Source of the DNA: Frigoribacterium sp. PhB160
GTDB lineage: Bacteria > Actinomycetota > Actinomycetes > Actinomycetales > Microbacteriaceae
Length of the DNA stretch: 64,000 nt
Direction: 5' to 3'
Assembly: GCF_003751785.1 (NCBI RefSeq)
Contig: NZ_RKIE01000001.1
Span: 1,713,564-1,777,563, forward strand
Under the pieces are notes generated by a model. That model did not search any database. It saw nothing but the letters and a program-made list of their open reading frames with translations, and was not told the DNA's origin. The position numbers were made by a program, and so were the translations under genes. Numbering within the stretch: position 1 is the first letter of the stretch; every line of letters begins with the position of its first letter. Below are positions 51,206-58,471 of this stretch, piece after piece.

Positions 51206-52042
51206 CTAGCCGACGTGCCGCCGGAGCTCCCGGGCGAGACGACGCACGGAGCGCGGGCCTCCCGTGGCGTCGTAGCCGACGTGGACGGAGAGCGCCCCGT
51301 CCTGCTCCATCCACTCGGTGAGCGCTGCCAGGGGCTGCGAGAGCTGGCGTGCGCCCAGCGTCACGATCCGTCGACCCCAGGCACGGTGGAGGCAGATGGC
51401 GATCGCGGCTGACGACCGCTCCGATCCCTCGGGCGGCAGCAGCCAGAAGGTCCAGGCGCTGCCGGTCATCCGCGGCAGGTACCGCTCGTCGACGGCACGG
51501 ATGAGGACCTCGCCGAGCGACGTGTCGGCGGGGAGGCTCCATTCGAGCGAGTGGTCATCCACGTCCTCGCTCAGGGAGACTGCCTGGCGACTGAGCCGGA
51601 CGACCTGCACGGGGACGGCGTCCCCTCTCCCGCCCGGAGGTCGCACGCTGCCACGTCGCGTCGCCCGCGGGAGCACGGCACGAGCCCGCTGGGCGGGCGG
51701 CCGTCGGGACGGCTCGGTGAGGACCAGCTCGGCGACGTCGACGACCGCGTCGCCGGGCATGTCCGGGTAGTAGTTCTCCCGGAGCTGTTCCGCGAAGCGC
51801 GTCATGTCCGTCCCGGCAGGCTGGTGGGCTCGCTCCGCCGTGAGCTCGTCGAGGCGGTACCGCCGCACCGCGGTGACGCGGCCGGCGAGCGGCGGGGCGG
51901 TGGGATGGTCGTCGAACACGAACGTCGCCGCTCCGACCTGGACCGACTCGCCCCAGCGGACCGTGGTCGCCTTCTCGCCGCTGACGATCGCGTCGAAGTG
52001 CTTCCGGTGGAAGTGGAGGAGGGGGCGAGCTGCGTCAGTCAC
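51206..52042 (-). CDS. ASCH-domain protein with extra C-terminal domain
   Basis: A 278-residue protein. Residues 1-105 look like an ASCH domain (PUA-like RNA-binding fold): LHFHRKHFDAIVSGEKATTVRWGE is the typical start, and AGRVTAVRRYRLDEL follows. A basic Pro/Arg-rich linker (about 106-140) leads to a second domain of about 130 residues with SLPADTSLGEVLIRAVDERYLPRM and WTFWLLPPEG, which I cannot place. GTG start; CAGGCT lies 6 nt upstream. A longer frame adds MRQAGR only. Function unknown; ASCH domains often bind RNA or modified nucleosides. Confidence 0.7.
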   Translation of the reverse strand: MTDAARPLLHFHRKHFDAIVSGEKATTVRWGESVQVGAATFVFDDHPTAPPLAGRVTAVRRYRLDELTAERAHQPAGTDMTRFAEQLRENYYPDMPGDAVVDVAELVLTEPSRRPPAQRARAVLPRATRRGSVRPPGGRGDAVPVQVVRLSRQAVSLSEDVDDHSLEWSLPADTSLGEVLIRAVDERYLPRMTGSAWTFWLLPPEGSERSSAAIAICLHRAWGRRIVTLGARQLSQPLAALTEWMEQDGALSVHVGYDATGGPRSVRRLARELRRHVG

Positions 52043-52207
52043 TCGACCAGCCTGCCGCACGGTCGACCACGCTCCGAGCGCCGCGGACCATCGATCGGAC
52101 GCGTCGAGACGGGCGTCGTGAGATGCCTCGGTGCGGTCGACGCGTCGGAGGTCACGGCCGCGGCGTGCGGCAGGGAGTGCTCCATCGCCTACCGAGCGGA
52201 CGCCCGT

Positions 52208-52588
52208 TCATCGCGACTCGAAGCGGTGTTCCGTCGTCGCAGCCACGAGGCCACTGACGACGGCCGCGACCACTGGGTACGCGAACTCGCCAGCGGTCAG
52301 GCCCGAGGTCGCTGCCCAGTGCGCAGGGACCCAGGCCAGAGCGCCCGAGGTGACGCCGCTCACGCCAGCTACTGCCAGTACACGCCGCGAGCGAGTCGCG
52401 ATCGGAAGTCGCTGGCGGACACGGAGGGCGACAGCAGCGGTGAGGATGCCGATGAGCAGGCCGGCAGCCACCGCCTCACCGACCGATCGGCTACCGGACG
52501 TTCTGTCCTCGGTCGTCGTCCCTACCGGGCGAGGTGCGAGTGGTCGGGCAGATCGATCTTGTCCGCCGGGAGCGAGAGACATCAGCAT
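52208..52588 (-). CDS. Small integral membrane protein, hypothetical
   Basis: A 126-residue protein with three hydrophobic segments: AAGLLIGILTAAVALRV near residue 45, LAVAGVSGVTSGALAWV near 75, and AYPVVAAVVSGLVAAT near 105. A charged N-terminal tail of about 38 residues precedes them. No family recognised. I chose the ATG that follows an AGGAGGAG stretch (about 15 nt away) and GGGGGA. A second ATG two codons later is equally possible. The flanking 165 nt before the ASCH gene shows nothing recognisable. Confidence 0.55.
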   Translation of the reverse strand: MLMSLAPGGQDRSARPLAPRPVGTTTEDRTSGSRSVGEAVAAGLLIGILTAAVALRVRQRLPIATRSRRVLAVAGVSGVTSGALAWVPAHWAATSGLTAGEFAYPVVAAVVSGLVAATTEHRFESR

Positions 52589-52801
52589 CGTCCCCCGCTC
52601 AGCTCCTCCTGATGAGCGCCAACCTCTCCACGTAAGTCGCGGCACCGGGGGGATGTCAAGGGTCAAATGATCCCCTTCCGGTGGCGGCGGCGCGGCGCGC
52701 ACACTGGCCGTCGAGCGGGGGGCCGGACAGACGGATCAGGCTCCAGGGCCTCGCTCGCACATCCAGACAGCTGCGCACTCGCGCGAACCAAGGAGGTCGA
52801 G

Positions 52802-52861
52802 ATGAGAACGATCGATCAACAGGGAGCTGGCAGTGCTCCCCTGTCGCGGCGGGCCGCGTGA
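52802..52861 (+). CDS. Possible 19-residue leader peptide of the dehydrogenase operon
   Basis: AAGGAGG, the best Shine-Dalgarno of this operon, lies 5 nt before an ATG that opens a 19-codon frame (MRTIDQQGAG...SRRAA). Its TGA overlaps the ATG of the next gene (TGATG). This gene order suggests a coupled leader, or that a frameshift separates the original N-terminus from the next frame. No attenuator-type run of one amino acid is present. Confidence 0.45.
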   Translation: MRTIDQQGAGSAPLSRRAA

Positions 52862-53334
52862 TGGCCGGCCGCCTGGCCGGAGCTGCCGGCGTCGCCGCCG
52901 TAGCGACCGCCGCCGCCGTCGTCGGACGACGACACCTCCGCCGCCCCGACGAGGGCGCCGGCTCCCCTCAGGAGTCCCGCTCCCGGTGGCAGGCCGTCAC
53001 GCTCCTCGCCCAGCCGCAGGACGTGCTCGGTGCCGACGACGCCCCATCCTCCTTCGACGACCTCCGGGACACCGTCGAGGTGGAGGCGCGGCCCGCACCT
53101 GGCGACAAGGGCACCGAACTGCGCGCCCGCCTCCGCGAACGCGCCTCGACGAACGACGCCGCCGACGAGGCGGCCAAGAGCATCCGCGTCGCACTCCGAC
53201 GGGCCAAACAGGTCATCGAAGCCGGCGAGGTACTGCGCGTCGACCCCACTCCCCACGGGGAGCGCAAGGCCACCCCCACCGGCGCCCTCGTCGACGAAGC
53301 CACCGATCGTGCCGACGAGGAGGGACTGCTGTGA
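52861..53334 (+). CDS. Small membrane-anchored protein of the formaldehyde dehydrogenase cluster
   Basis: A 157-residue protein. An Ala/Val-rich N-terminal segment (residues 5-22) may be a membrane anchor. The rest, including RWQAVTLLAQPQDVL, EVEARPAPGDKGTELRARLRE and IRVALRRAKQVIEAGEVLR, resembles the C-terminal part of cyclase/dehydrase (SRPBCC) proteins that precede zinc alcohol dehydrogenases in other actinobacteria, although the central part of that fold appears to be missing. The ATG overlaps the leader stop and its own stop overlaps the next gene by GTGA. Role unknown. Confidence 0.65.
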   Translation: MAGRLAGAAGVAAVATAAAVVGRRHLRRPDEGAGSPQESRSRWQAVTLLAQPQDVLGADDAPSSFDDLRDTVEVEARPAPGDKGTELRARLRERASTNDAADEAAKSIRVALRRAKQVIEAGEVLRVDPTPHGERKATPTGALVDEATDRADEEGLL

Positions 53335-54506
53335 GAGCCCTCACCTGGACCGGCGTCAACGAGACCTCGGTCGAGACCGTCGACGACCCGACGATCCTCA
53401 ACGACCAGGACGTCATCGTCAAGGTCCACCTCAGCACGACGTGCGGGTCCGACCTGCACCTGCTCGGCGGGTACATCCCCACCATGCGGTCGGGCGACGT
53501 CCTCGGCCACGAGTTCATGGGCGAGATCGTCGAGGTCGGGTCGGCCGTCCGCGAACGCAAGGTCGGCGAGCGCGTCGTGGTCTGCTCGTTCGTCGCCTGC
53601 GGCCGGTGCTGGTACTGCACCCACGAGCTGTACTCGTTGTGCGACAACGGCAATCCCGACCCCGCCCTCACCGAGACCCTCTGGGGCTCCCCCATCGGCG
53701 GATGCTTCGCCTACAGCCACGCCCTCGGCGGCTACGCCGGCAGCCACGCCGAGTACATCCGCGTGCCCTACGGCGACCACGGCGCCTTCCCCGTCCCCGA
53801 CGGTGTCTCGGACGAAGCAGCACTGTTCGCCTCGGACGCCGCCCCGACCGGCTGGACCGGCGCCGACCTCGCCGGCATCACGCCCGGCGACACCGTCGCC
53901 GTCTGGGGTGCCGGCGGCGTCGGACAGATGGCCGCCCGCGCCGCCATGCTGCTCGGCGCCGAGCAGGTCGTCGTCATCGACCAGCTGCCCGAACGGCTCG
54001 ACCAGGTGCGGCAGCACGTCGGCGCCGAGATCCTCGACTTCGCGCAGGACGACGTCCTCGCCGAACTCAAGGAGCGCACCGGCGGCCGCGGCCCCGACGT
54101 CTGCATCGAGGCCGTCGGCATGGAAGCCGACGGCACCGGCGCGCAACACCTCTACGACCAGGTCAAACAACAGCTGCGGCTGCAGACCGACCGGCCCACC
54201 GCGCTGCGCGAGGCGATCTACGCCTGCCGCAAGGGCGGCAGCGTCTTCAGCCTCGGCGTCTTCGGCGGGCTCGTGGACAAGTTCCCGCTCGGGGCCCTCA
54301 TGAACAAGGGCCTCACCCTGCGCGGGGCCCAGCAGCACGGCCACCGCTACATCCCGATGATCCTCGACCGCATCGCGGCCGGCGAGCTCCACACCGAGCA
54401 CCTCGCGACCCACGTCCTCCCGCTCGAGCAGGGCCCCGAGGGCTACGAGATGTTCAAGTCCAAGGACGACGGCTGCGTCCGCGCCGTCTTCCGCCCCGGC
54501 ACATGA
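53331..54506 (+). CDS. Zinc-dependent alcohol dehydrogenase
   Basis: A 391-residue medium-chain dehydrogenase. The catalytic zinc site is represented by TTCGSDLH near residue 37 and GHEFMGEIVEVG near residue 63. The structural zinc loop is CGRCWYCTHELYSLC near residue 90. The Rossmann motif VWGAGGVGQMAA is near residue 190. Overall it belongs to the glutathione-independent formaldehyde dehydrogenase-like group. The GTG overlaps the preceding stop by GTGA. A second, paralogous dehydrogenase follows 44 nt later; together they likely oxidise formaldehyde or related aldehydes and alcohols with NAD. Confidence 0.9.
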   Translation: MRALTWTGVNETSVETVDDPTILNDQDVIVKVHLSTTCGSDLHLLGGYIPTMRSGDVLGHEFMGEIVEVGSAVRERKVGERVVVCSFVACGRCWYCTHELYSLCDNGNPDPALTETLWGSPIGGCFAYSHALGGYAGSHAEYIRVPYGDHGAFPVPDGVSDEAALFASDAAPTGWTGADLAGITPGDTVAVWGAGGVGQMAARAAMLLGAEQVVVIDQLPERLDQVRQHVGAEILDFAQDDVLAELKERTGGRGPDVCIEAVGMEADGTGAQHLYDQVKQQLRLQTDRPTALREAIYACRKGGSVFSLGVFGGLVDKFPLGALMNKGLTLRGAQQHGHRYIPMILDRIAAGELHTEHLATHVLPLEQGPEGYEMFKSKDDGCVRAVFRPGT

Positions 54507-54550
54507 CACCGCGCCTCCGTCACCCCACCACCGAAGAGAGGGAAGAGATC

Positions 54551-55711
54551 ATGAGAGCAGTCGTCTACGAAGGGCCGAGGAAGGTGTCGGTGAGCGACGT
54601 CCCCGACGCCCGCATCGAGCGGCCCACCGACGTCCTCGTCCGCATCACCAGCACCAACATCTGCGGGTCCGACCTGCACATGTACGAAGGCCGCACCGAC
54701 TTCGAGACCGGCCGCTGGTTCGGCCACGAGAACCTGGGCCAGGTGATCGAGGTCGGCTCGGCCGTCGACAAGGTGCAGGTCGGCGACTGGGTCGTCCTGC
54801 CGTTCAACGTGGCCTGTGGCCACTGCAAGAACTGCGAACGCGGCCTGACCAACTACTGCCTCACCGCCCAGCCCGAACTCGCCTGGGCCGGCGCCGCCTT
54901 CGGGTTCGCCGACATGGGCCCGTGGCCCGGCGGGCAGGCCGAACTGCTGCGCGTGCCCTGGGGCGACTTCAACTGCCTGCGCCTCGGCGAGGACGCCGAA
55001 GAACGACAGACCGACTACGTCATGCTCGTCGACATCTTCCCCACCGGGTACCACGCCACCGAGATGGCCCACGTGAAGCCCGGCGACCAGACCGTCGTCT
55101 ACGGGGCGGGGCCGGTCGGCGCGATGGCCGCCTACTCGGCGATCCTCAAGGGGGCGAGCAAGGTGATGGTCGTCGACCGGCACCCCGACCGGCTCGCGGC
55201 GATCGAGGAGATCGGGGCGATCCCCATCGACGACTCCTCCGTCGACCCGGTCGAGGCCGTCCTCGACCTGACGATGGGGCTCGGGGCCGACAACGGCTGC
55301 GAGTGCGTCGGCTACCAGGCCCACGACCCCGACGGTGCCGAGCAGCCCAACCTCACCCTGAACCGTCTCGTGCAGTCGGTGCGGTTCACCGGCGACATCG
55401 GCGTGGTCGGCGTGTACGTGCCGCAGGACCCGGGCGCGCCCGACGAACTGGCGAAGCAGGGCGTCATCACGTTCGACTACGGCCAGTTCTGGTTCCGCGG
55501 GCAGTCCATGGGCACCGGCCAGTGCCCGGTCAAGAAGTACAACCGGGCCCTGCGCGACCTCATCGCCGGCGGCAAGGCGAAGCCGTCGTGGATCGTCAGC
55601 CACGAGCTGTCGCTCGAGGAGGCCCCGCAGGCCTACGAGCACTTCGACGCCCGCGACGAAGGCTGGACCAAGGTCGTGCTGCACCCCGACGCCGTGCCGT
55701 CGGGCGGCTGA
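54551..55711 (+). CDS. fdhA: Glutathione-independent formaldehyde dehydrogenase
   Basis: A 386-residue zinc dehydrogenase closely matching the Pseudomonas-type FdhA. It begins MRAVVYEGPRKVSVSDVPDA, with NICGSDLHMYEGR (catalytic Cys), GHENLGQVIEVG (His, Glu), CGHCKNCERGLTNYC (structural zinc) and YGAGPVGAMAAYSAILKGA (NAD). These enzymes carry tightly bound NAD and dismutate or oxidise formaldehyde. GAGAGGGAAGAG lies before the ATG. It follows the paralogous dehydrogenase and precedes a DUF1345 membrane gene. Confidence 0.9.
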   Translation: MRAVVYEGPRKVSVSDVPDARIERPTDVLVRITSTNICGSDLHMYEGRTDFETGRWFGHENLGQVIEVGSAVDKVQVGDWVVLPFNVACGHCKNCERGLTNYCLTAQPELAWAGAAFGFADMGPWPGGQAELLRVPWGDFNCLRLGEDAEERQTDYVMLVDIFPTGYHATEMAHVKPGDQTVVYGAGPVGAMAAYSAILKGASKVMVVDRHPDRLAAIEEIGAIPIDDSSVDPVEAVLDLTMGLGADNGCECVGYQAHDPDGAEQPNLTLNRLVQSVRFTGDIGVVGVYVPQDPGAPDELAKQGVITFDYGQFWFRGQSMGTGQCPVKKYNRALRDLIAGGKAKPSWIVSHELSLEEAPQAYEHFDARDEGWTKVVLHPDAVPSGG

Positions 55712-55761
55712 TCCGAACGCACCCGACCCGTACCGCGCCCGAGCCGGACCGAGGAGCCCCG

Positions 55762-56400
55762 ATGGACGACCGCATCCTGTCCCCCCGACGGACGGGCCTC
55801 TACGTCGCCATCGGGGTCGCCGTCGGCGTGGGCGTGGGGTCGGCCGGCGCACCGACGCTGGGCCCCCTGGCGGCCTGGTGCACGGCCGGCCTCATCGCCC
55901 TCGTCCACGTCTGGCGGGCCTGCTGGCCGCAGGATGCGGCAGGCACGGAGCACCTGGCGAACGAAGAGTCCAGCTCGCGCCTCACCGACGACGCCCTCGT
56001 CGTGGCCTGCCTCACGAGCGTCGCGGCCATGCTGCTCGCGCTCGTGCAGGCACGCGACACCAGCGACCCCGTGTCGGTCGCCACCGTCGTGCTGGGCATC
56101 CTCGCCACGATGGTCGCGTGGGCCCTCGTCAACACGGTCTACGCCCTGAAGTACGCCCGCATCTACTACGTCGACCACGACCGCGGCGGCTTCGACGTCA
56201 AGCAGGAGGCGCCTCCCACGTACAGCGACTTCGCCTACCTGGCCTTCACGATCGGCATGTCGTACTCGGCCCCGGACGTCGAACCCGCCGACACCCGGAC
56301 TCGCCGCGCCGCACTCCCCCATGCGCTGCTGTCGTACTTCTTCGGCACTGTACTGATCGCCACCACCCTGAACCTGGTGACGAATCTCGCGCAGAGCTGA
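55762..56400 (+). CDS. DUF1345 family membrane protein
   Basis: A 212-residue membrane protein with four or five transmembrane segments. The DUF1345 signature is present: NTVYALKYARIYY near residue 130, then PTYSDFAYLAFTIGMSYSAPDVE near residue 160, and a final hydrophobic segment. Function unknown. ATG with GAGGAG 6 nt upstream. It is the last gene of the plus-strand dehydrogenase group; the start of the more AT-rich segment is just beyond it. Confidence 0.9.
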   Translation: MDDRILSPRRTGLYVAIGVAVGVGVGSAGAPTLGPLAAWCTAGLIALVHVWRACWPQDAAGTEHLANEESSSRLTDDALVVACLTSVAAMLLALVQARDTSDPVSVATVVLGILATMVAWALVNTVYALKYARIYYVDHDRGGFDVKQEAPPTYSDFAYLAFTIGMSYSAPDVEPADTRTRRAALPHALLSYFFGTVLIATTLNLVTNLAQS

Positions 56401-56454
56401 CCACCTGCCGGTGAACCCCGAGATGGAGGCGCGTGGGAGGTCCGCAGGCGGCTC

Positions 56455-56483
56455 TTGTGACTGCCCCGGGATGTGGATAGCGT
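56455..56483 (+). promoter_or_regulatory. Sigma-70-type promoter of the DUF7882-like gene
   Basis: TTGTGA and TAGCGT are separated by exactly 17 nt, about 85 nt before the ATG. It is one of two promoters in this window where both hexamers are recognisable. Confidence 0.55.
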
Positions 56484-56567
56484 CGATCAACCCGGCTTTG
56501 CACTGCAGGGCCGTTCCGCGACTCCGAGCCGCTGGGGCCCTGCGTCGTCGACACGCAAGGATCAGTG

Positions 56568-56891
56568 ATGGGCAGGCTCGCATACGACCAGGTGGCCTCG
56601 GTGGAGTTCGACGACCGACTGCTGCTGCACTTCCAGATCGTCATAGGGATCAAGCTTCGACGACATGAGTCGTTCTACTTCTCGTGGCGTGACGAACAGG
56701 CTGTGGGCAAGGGCCGACAGACCATCTGGCTGCACCCGGCCGTCCTGCTGGTGTTCAAGTACTACGGGTCACGGACTCCGCAGGTGAACCCCGCCTGGAT
56801 CCACGCCCTCGAACTGGCAGCGAACACGACCACAGGCTTGCAACTCGTGCCCGAACCCGCCCTGCGACCGGACAACCACGTCACGGGCTGA
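56568..56891 (+). CDS. DUF7882-like small protein
   Basis: A 107-residue soluble protein. It begins MGRLAYDQVASVEFDDRLLLHFQIVIG and continues with KLRRHESFYFSWRD, TIWLHPAVLLVFKYYGSR and LQLVPEPA. This pattern matches a family (DUF7882 in my memory) that is abundant in Microbacteriaceae, where it is sometimes mislabelled ATP-dependent DNA ligase. Function unknown. AAGGA lies 6-10 nt before the ATG; a GTG one codon upstream is possible. A sigma-70-type promoter is visible upstream. Confidence 0.82.
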   Translation: MGRLAYDQVASVEFDDRLLLHFQIVIGIKLRRHESFYFSWRDEQAVGKGRQTIWLHPAVLLVFKYYGSRTPQVNPAWIHALELAANTTTGLQLVPEPALRPDNHVTG

Positions 56892-56922
56892 CCCCGGCCG
56901 GGATCGAGCGTTCGGGGTCTCC

Positions 56923-57156
56923 TCAGGAAGTGGACTGCACGCGAGCATGTGGATCGCCCGCTCCGGGCCCGCCCCGGAGGACTCGGTACAGGACCGCAGG
57001 ACTACGCGACCGCTGCACGATCCTCCGTCGGGCAGCGCCGACATCGCGCAGGGACACGAGCCGAGCCTGTGGTATCCAAGGCTCGGTAGCTAGAGCGATG
57101 TCGAACAGGAGCCGATCGAGTTCGCTGCTCCCGTCCGCGCTCGAGGCGTCGATCAT
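56923..57156 (-). CDS. Possible small hypothetical protein
   Basis: A 77-residue frame divergent from the PadR gene. It begins MIDASSADGSSELDRLLFDIAL and has a basic middle (AARRRIVQRSRSP). No family recognised. AGGT lies 7 nt before the ATG. It fills an otherwise empty 300-nt stretch; coding is uncertain because the frame is short, although its first 40 residues look protein-like. Confidence 0.4.
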   Translation of the reverse strand: MIDASSADGSSELDRLLFDIALATEPWIPQARLVSLRDVGAARRRIVQRSRSPAVLYRVLRGGPGAGDPHARVQSTS

Positions 57157-57160
57157 CACG

Positions 57161-57189
57161 TTGACCTGTCTTGCACCGCAAGGTAACTT
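57161..57189 (+). promoter_or_regulatory. Promoter and candidate operator of the PadR gene
   Basis: TTGACC and TAACTT are separated by 17 nt, and the ATG follows TAACTT by 7 nt, so the transcript should be leaderless. The spacer holds the dyad CTTGC-ACC-GCAAG. PadR repressors commonly bind a dyad in their own promoter, so autoregulation is likely. Confidence 0.6.
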
Positions 57190-57196
57190 GTGACGC

Positions 57197-57532
57197 ATGA
57201 CAGCAGACGTGGGAGCGCAACTGCGGAAGGGCGTCGTGGAGTACTGCATCCTCGGGCTCCTCGACCGTGAGCCGATGTACGGCTGGCAGCTCTCCGAGCA
57301 GCTCGTGGAGGCCGGCTTGGTCGCCAGCATCGGCACTCTCTACCCCCTCCTCGGTCGCCTCCGGACCCAGGGCCTCGTGACGGCGTTCGACCAGCCGTCA
57401 GCGACGGGACCGGTCCGGAAGTACTACCGCCCCACCCCGCTCGGGCGCGCCCAGCTGGCTGCGTTCCGCCTCCAGTGGGGCCCCTTCACCGCCTCGGTGC
57501 ACCAACTCATCGGAGAGGACACTCATGACTGA
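57197..57532 (+). CDS. PadR family transcriptional regulator
   Basis: A 111-residue winged-helix regulator. Typical PadR phrases are RKGVVEYCILGLLDREPMYGWQLSEQLVEAG, SIGTLYPLLGRLRTQGLV and RKYYRPTPLGRAQLAAF, covering almost the whole protein. Small PadR proteins of this class pair with a HAAS-domain membrane protein, as here: the next gene overlaps by 8 nt. Predicted leaderless with a dyad in the promoter. Confidence 0.92.
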   Translation: MTADVGAQLRKGVVEYCILGLLDREPMYGWQLSEQLVEAGLVASIGTLYPLLGRLRTQGLVTAFDQPSATGPVRKYYRPTPLGRAQLAAFRLQWGPFTASVHQLIGEDTHD

Positions 57533-58073
57533 CACCACGCCCGAGATCACCACCACCTACCTCGCACAGCTCGACACCGAACTCGACCAGCTCCCGACGG
57601 AGCTGCACCGCGACATCCTCGCCGGCATAGGCGAAGAGCTCCGGGGACTGGACGCCGGAGCAGCCGCCGCCCGCATCCAGCAACTCGGCGACCCCGTCTT
57701 CATCGCCGCCGAAGCACGTAGCGAGGCCCAGGTCGGCGCCCCGGGCCGCGCCACGGAGATGCCGATTCCAGGCCGGACCTTCTCGATCGTCGCAGTCGTC
57801 GTCCTGATCGCCGGCTCGCTGCTGGTCCCGATCGTGGGCGCTCTGGCCGGTCTCCTCTTCGTCAGCCAGGCCAGGGCCTGGACTCGACAGGAGAAGACCG
57901 CAGCCTGGCTCGCGCCCGTGGGCATCGCCCTCCTCGCGGTGGTGGCCGTGGCAGTGATGGCGTCAGCCGACCTCGGCGGCGCCCACCTCGTCGTCCTGGT
58001 CAGTTACCTCGTCTTCCCTCTTGAGGGCATCGCACTTGCCATCCGGGCTCGGCACCGAGCCTGGCGCCCCTGA
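57525..58073 (+). CDS. HAAS-domain membrane protein (PadR partner)
   Basis: A 182-residue protein. The N-terminal helical domain (residues 1-60) with YLAQLDTELDQLPTELHRDILAGIGEELRG resembles the HAAS domain, which is found next to PadR regulators and is thought to work with them at the membrane. Three or four transmembrane segments follow (about 85-105, 125-145 and 150-172). The ATG lies inside the padR 3' end, so translation is coupled. The signal it senses is unknown. Confidence 0.8.
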   Translation: MTDTTPEITTTYLAQLDTELDQLPTELHRDILAGIGEELRGLDAGAAAARIQQLGDPVFIAAEARSEAQVGAPGRATEMPIPGRTFSIVAVVVLIAGSLLVPIVGALAGLLFVSQARAWTRQEKTAAWLAPVGIALLAVVAVAVMASADLGGAHLVVLVSYLVFPLEGIALAIRARHRAWRP

Positions 58074-58130
58074 GTCAGCCCCTCGAGGCCACCCGCTGAC
58101 CGATCCCCTTCCGGACGCTGCTGCAGGCAG

Positions 58131-58136
58131 TAAGTT
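58131..58136 (+). promoter_or_regulatory. -10 box of a predicted leaderless promoter
   Basis: TAAGTT is followed after 6 nt by the ATG of the 74-residue membrane protein gene. No convincing -35 was seen. Confidence 0.45.
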
Positions 58137-58142
58137 CGCCAC

Positions 58143-58367
58143 ATGGTCGCGAACGTTCGAGGAGCTTTGCACCAGAGGTGGTTCCAAGGCGCCCTCTGCG
58201 TCTGGGCCCTTGTGGGTCTCGTCGCTCTCGGCGCACTGGTCCTCGACTACTCATGGAATTGGGTGAGCGTGGCAACCGGCGCCGGAGGGGTCGCCAGTTC
58301 TCTCTTCGTCTTCCGGGGCCTGTGGATCAGTTCAGCGCCCCCTCGCGGACTGGGGAGCGACGATTGA
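58143..58367 (+). CDS. Small membrane protein, 74 residues
   Basis: Two hydrophobic segments (about residues 16-36 and 42-62) separated by DYSWNWVS. No family recognised. The ATG follows TAAGTT by 6 nt without a Shine-Dalgarno, the leaderless pattern. It stands in line after the PadR/HAAS pair. Confidence 0.55.
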   Translation: MVANVRGALHQRWFQGALCVWALVGLVALGALVLDYSWNWVSVATGAGGVASSLFVFRGLWISSAPPRGLGSDD

Positions 58368-58471
58368 CCATCGCCCCGGTGGAGAGTCGCTCATGAGATG
58401 ATGATGCGATCTCCGCTCGCGTCATTGAGCTGCTTATTGGTCACAGAGCGTTGAGCGGGCATCATCAACGG

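Noticed and set aside
56409-56789. Repeated GGTGAACCCCG as a possible attachment-site pair
   Set aside because: Eleven bases at 370-bp distance inside the segment, not at its two edges; likely chance.
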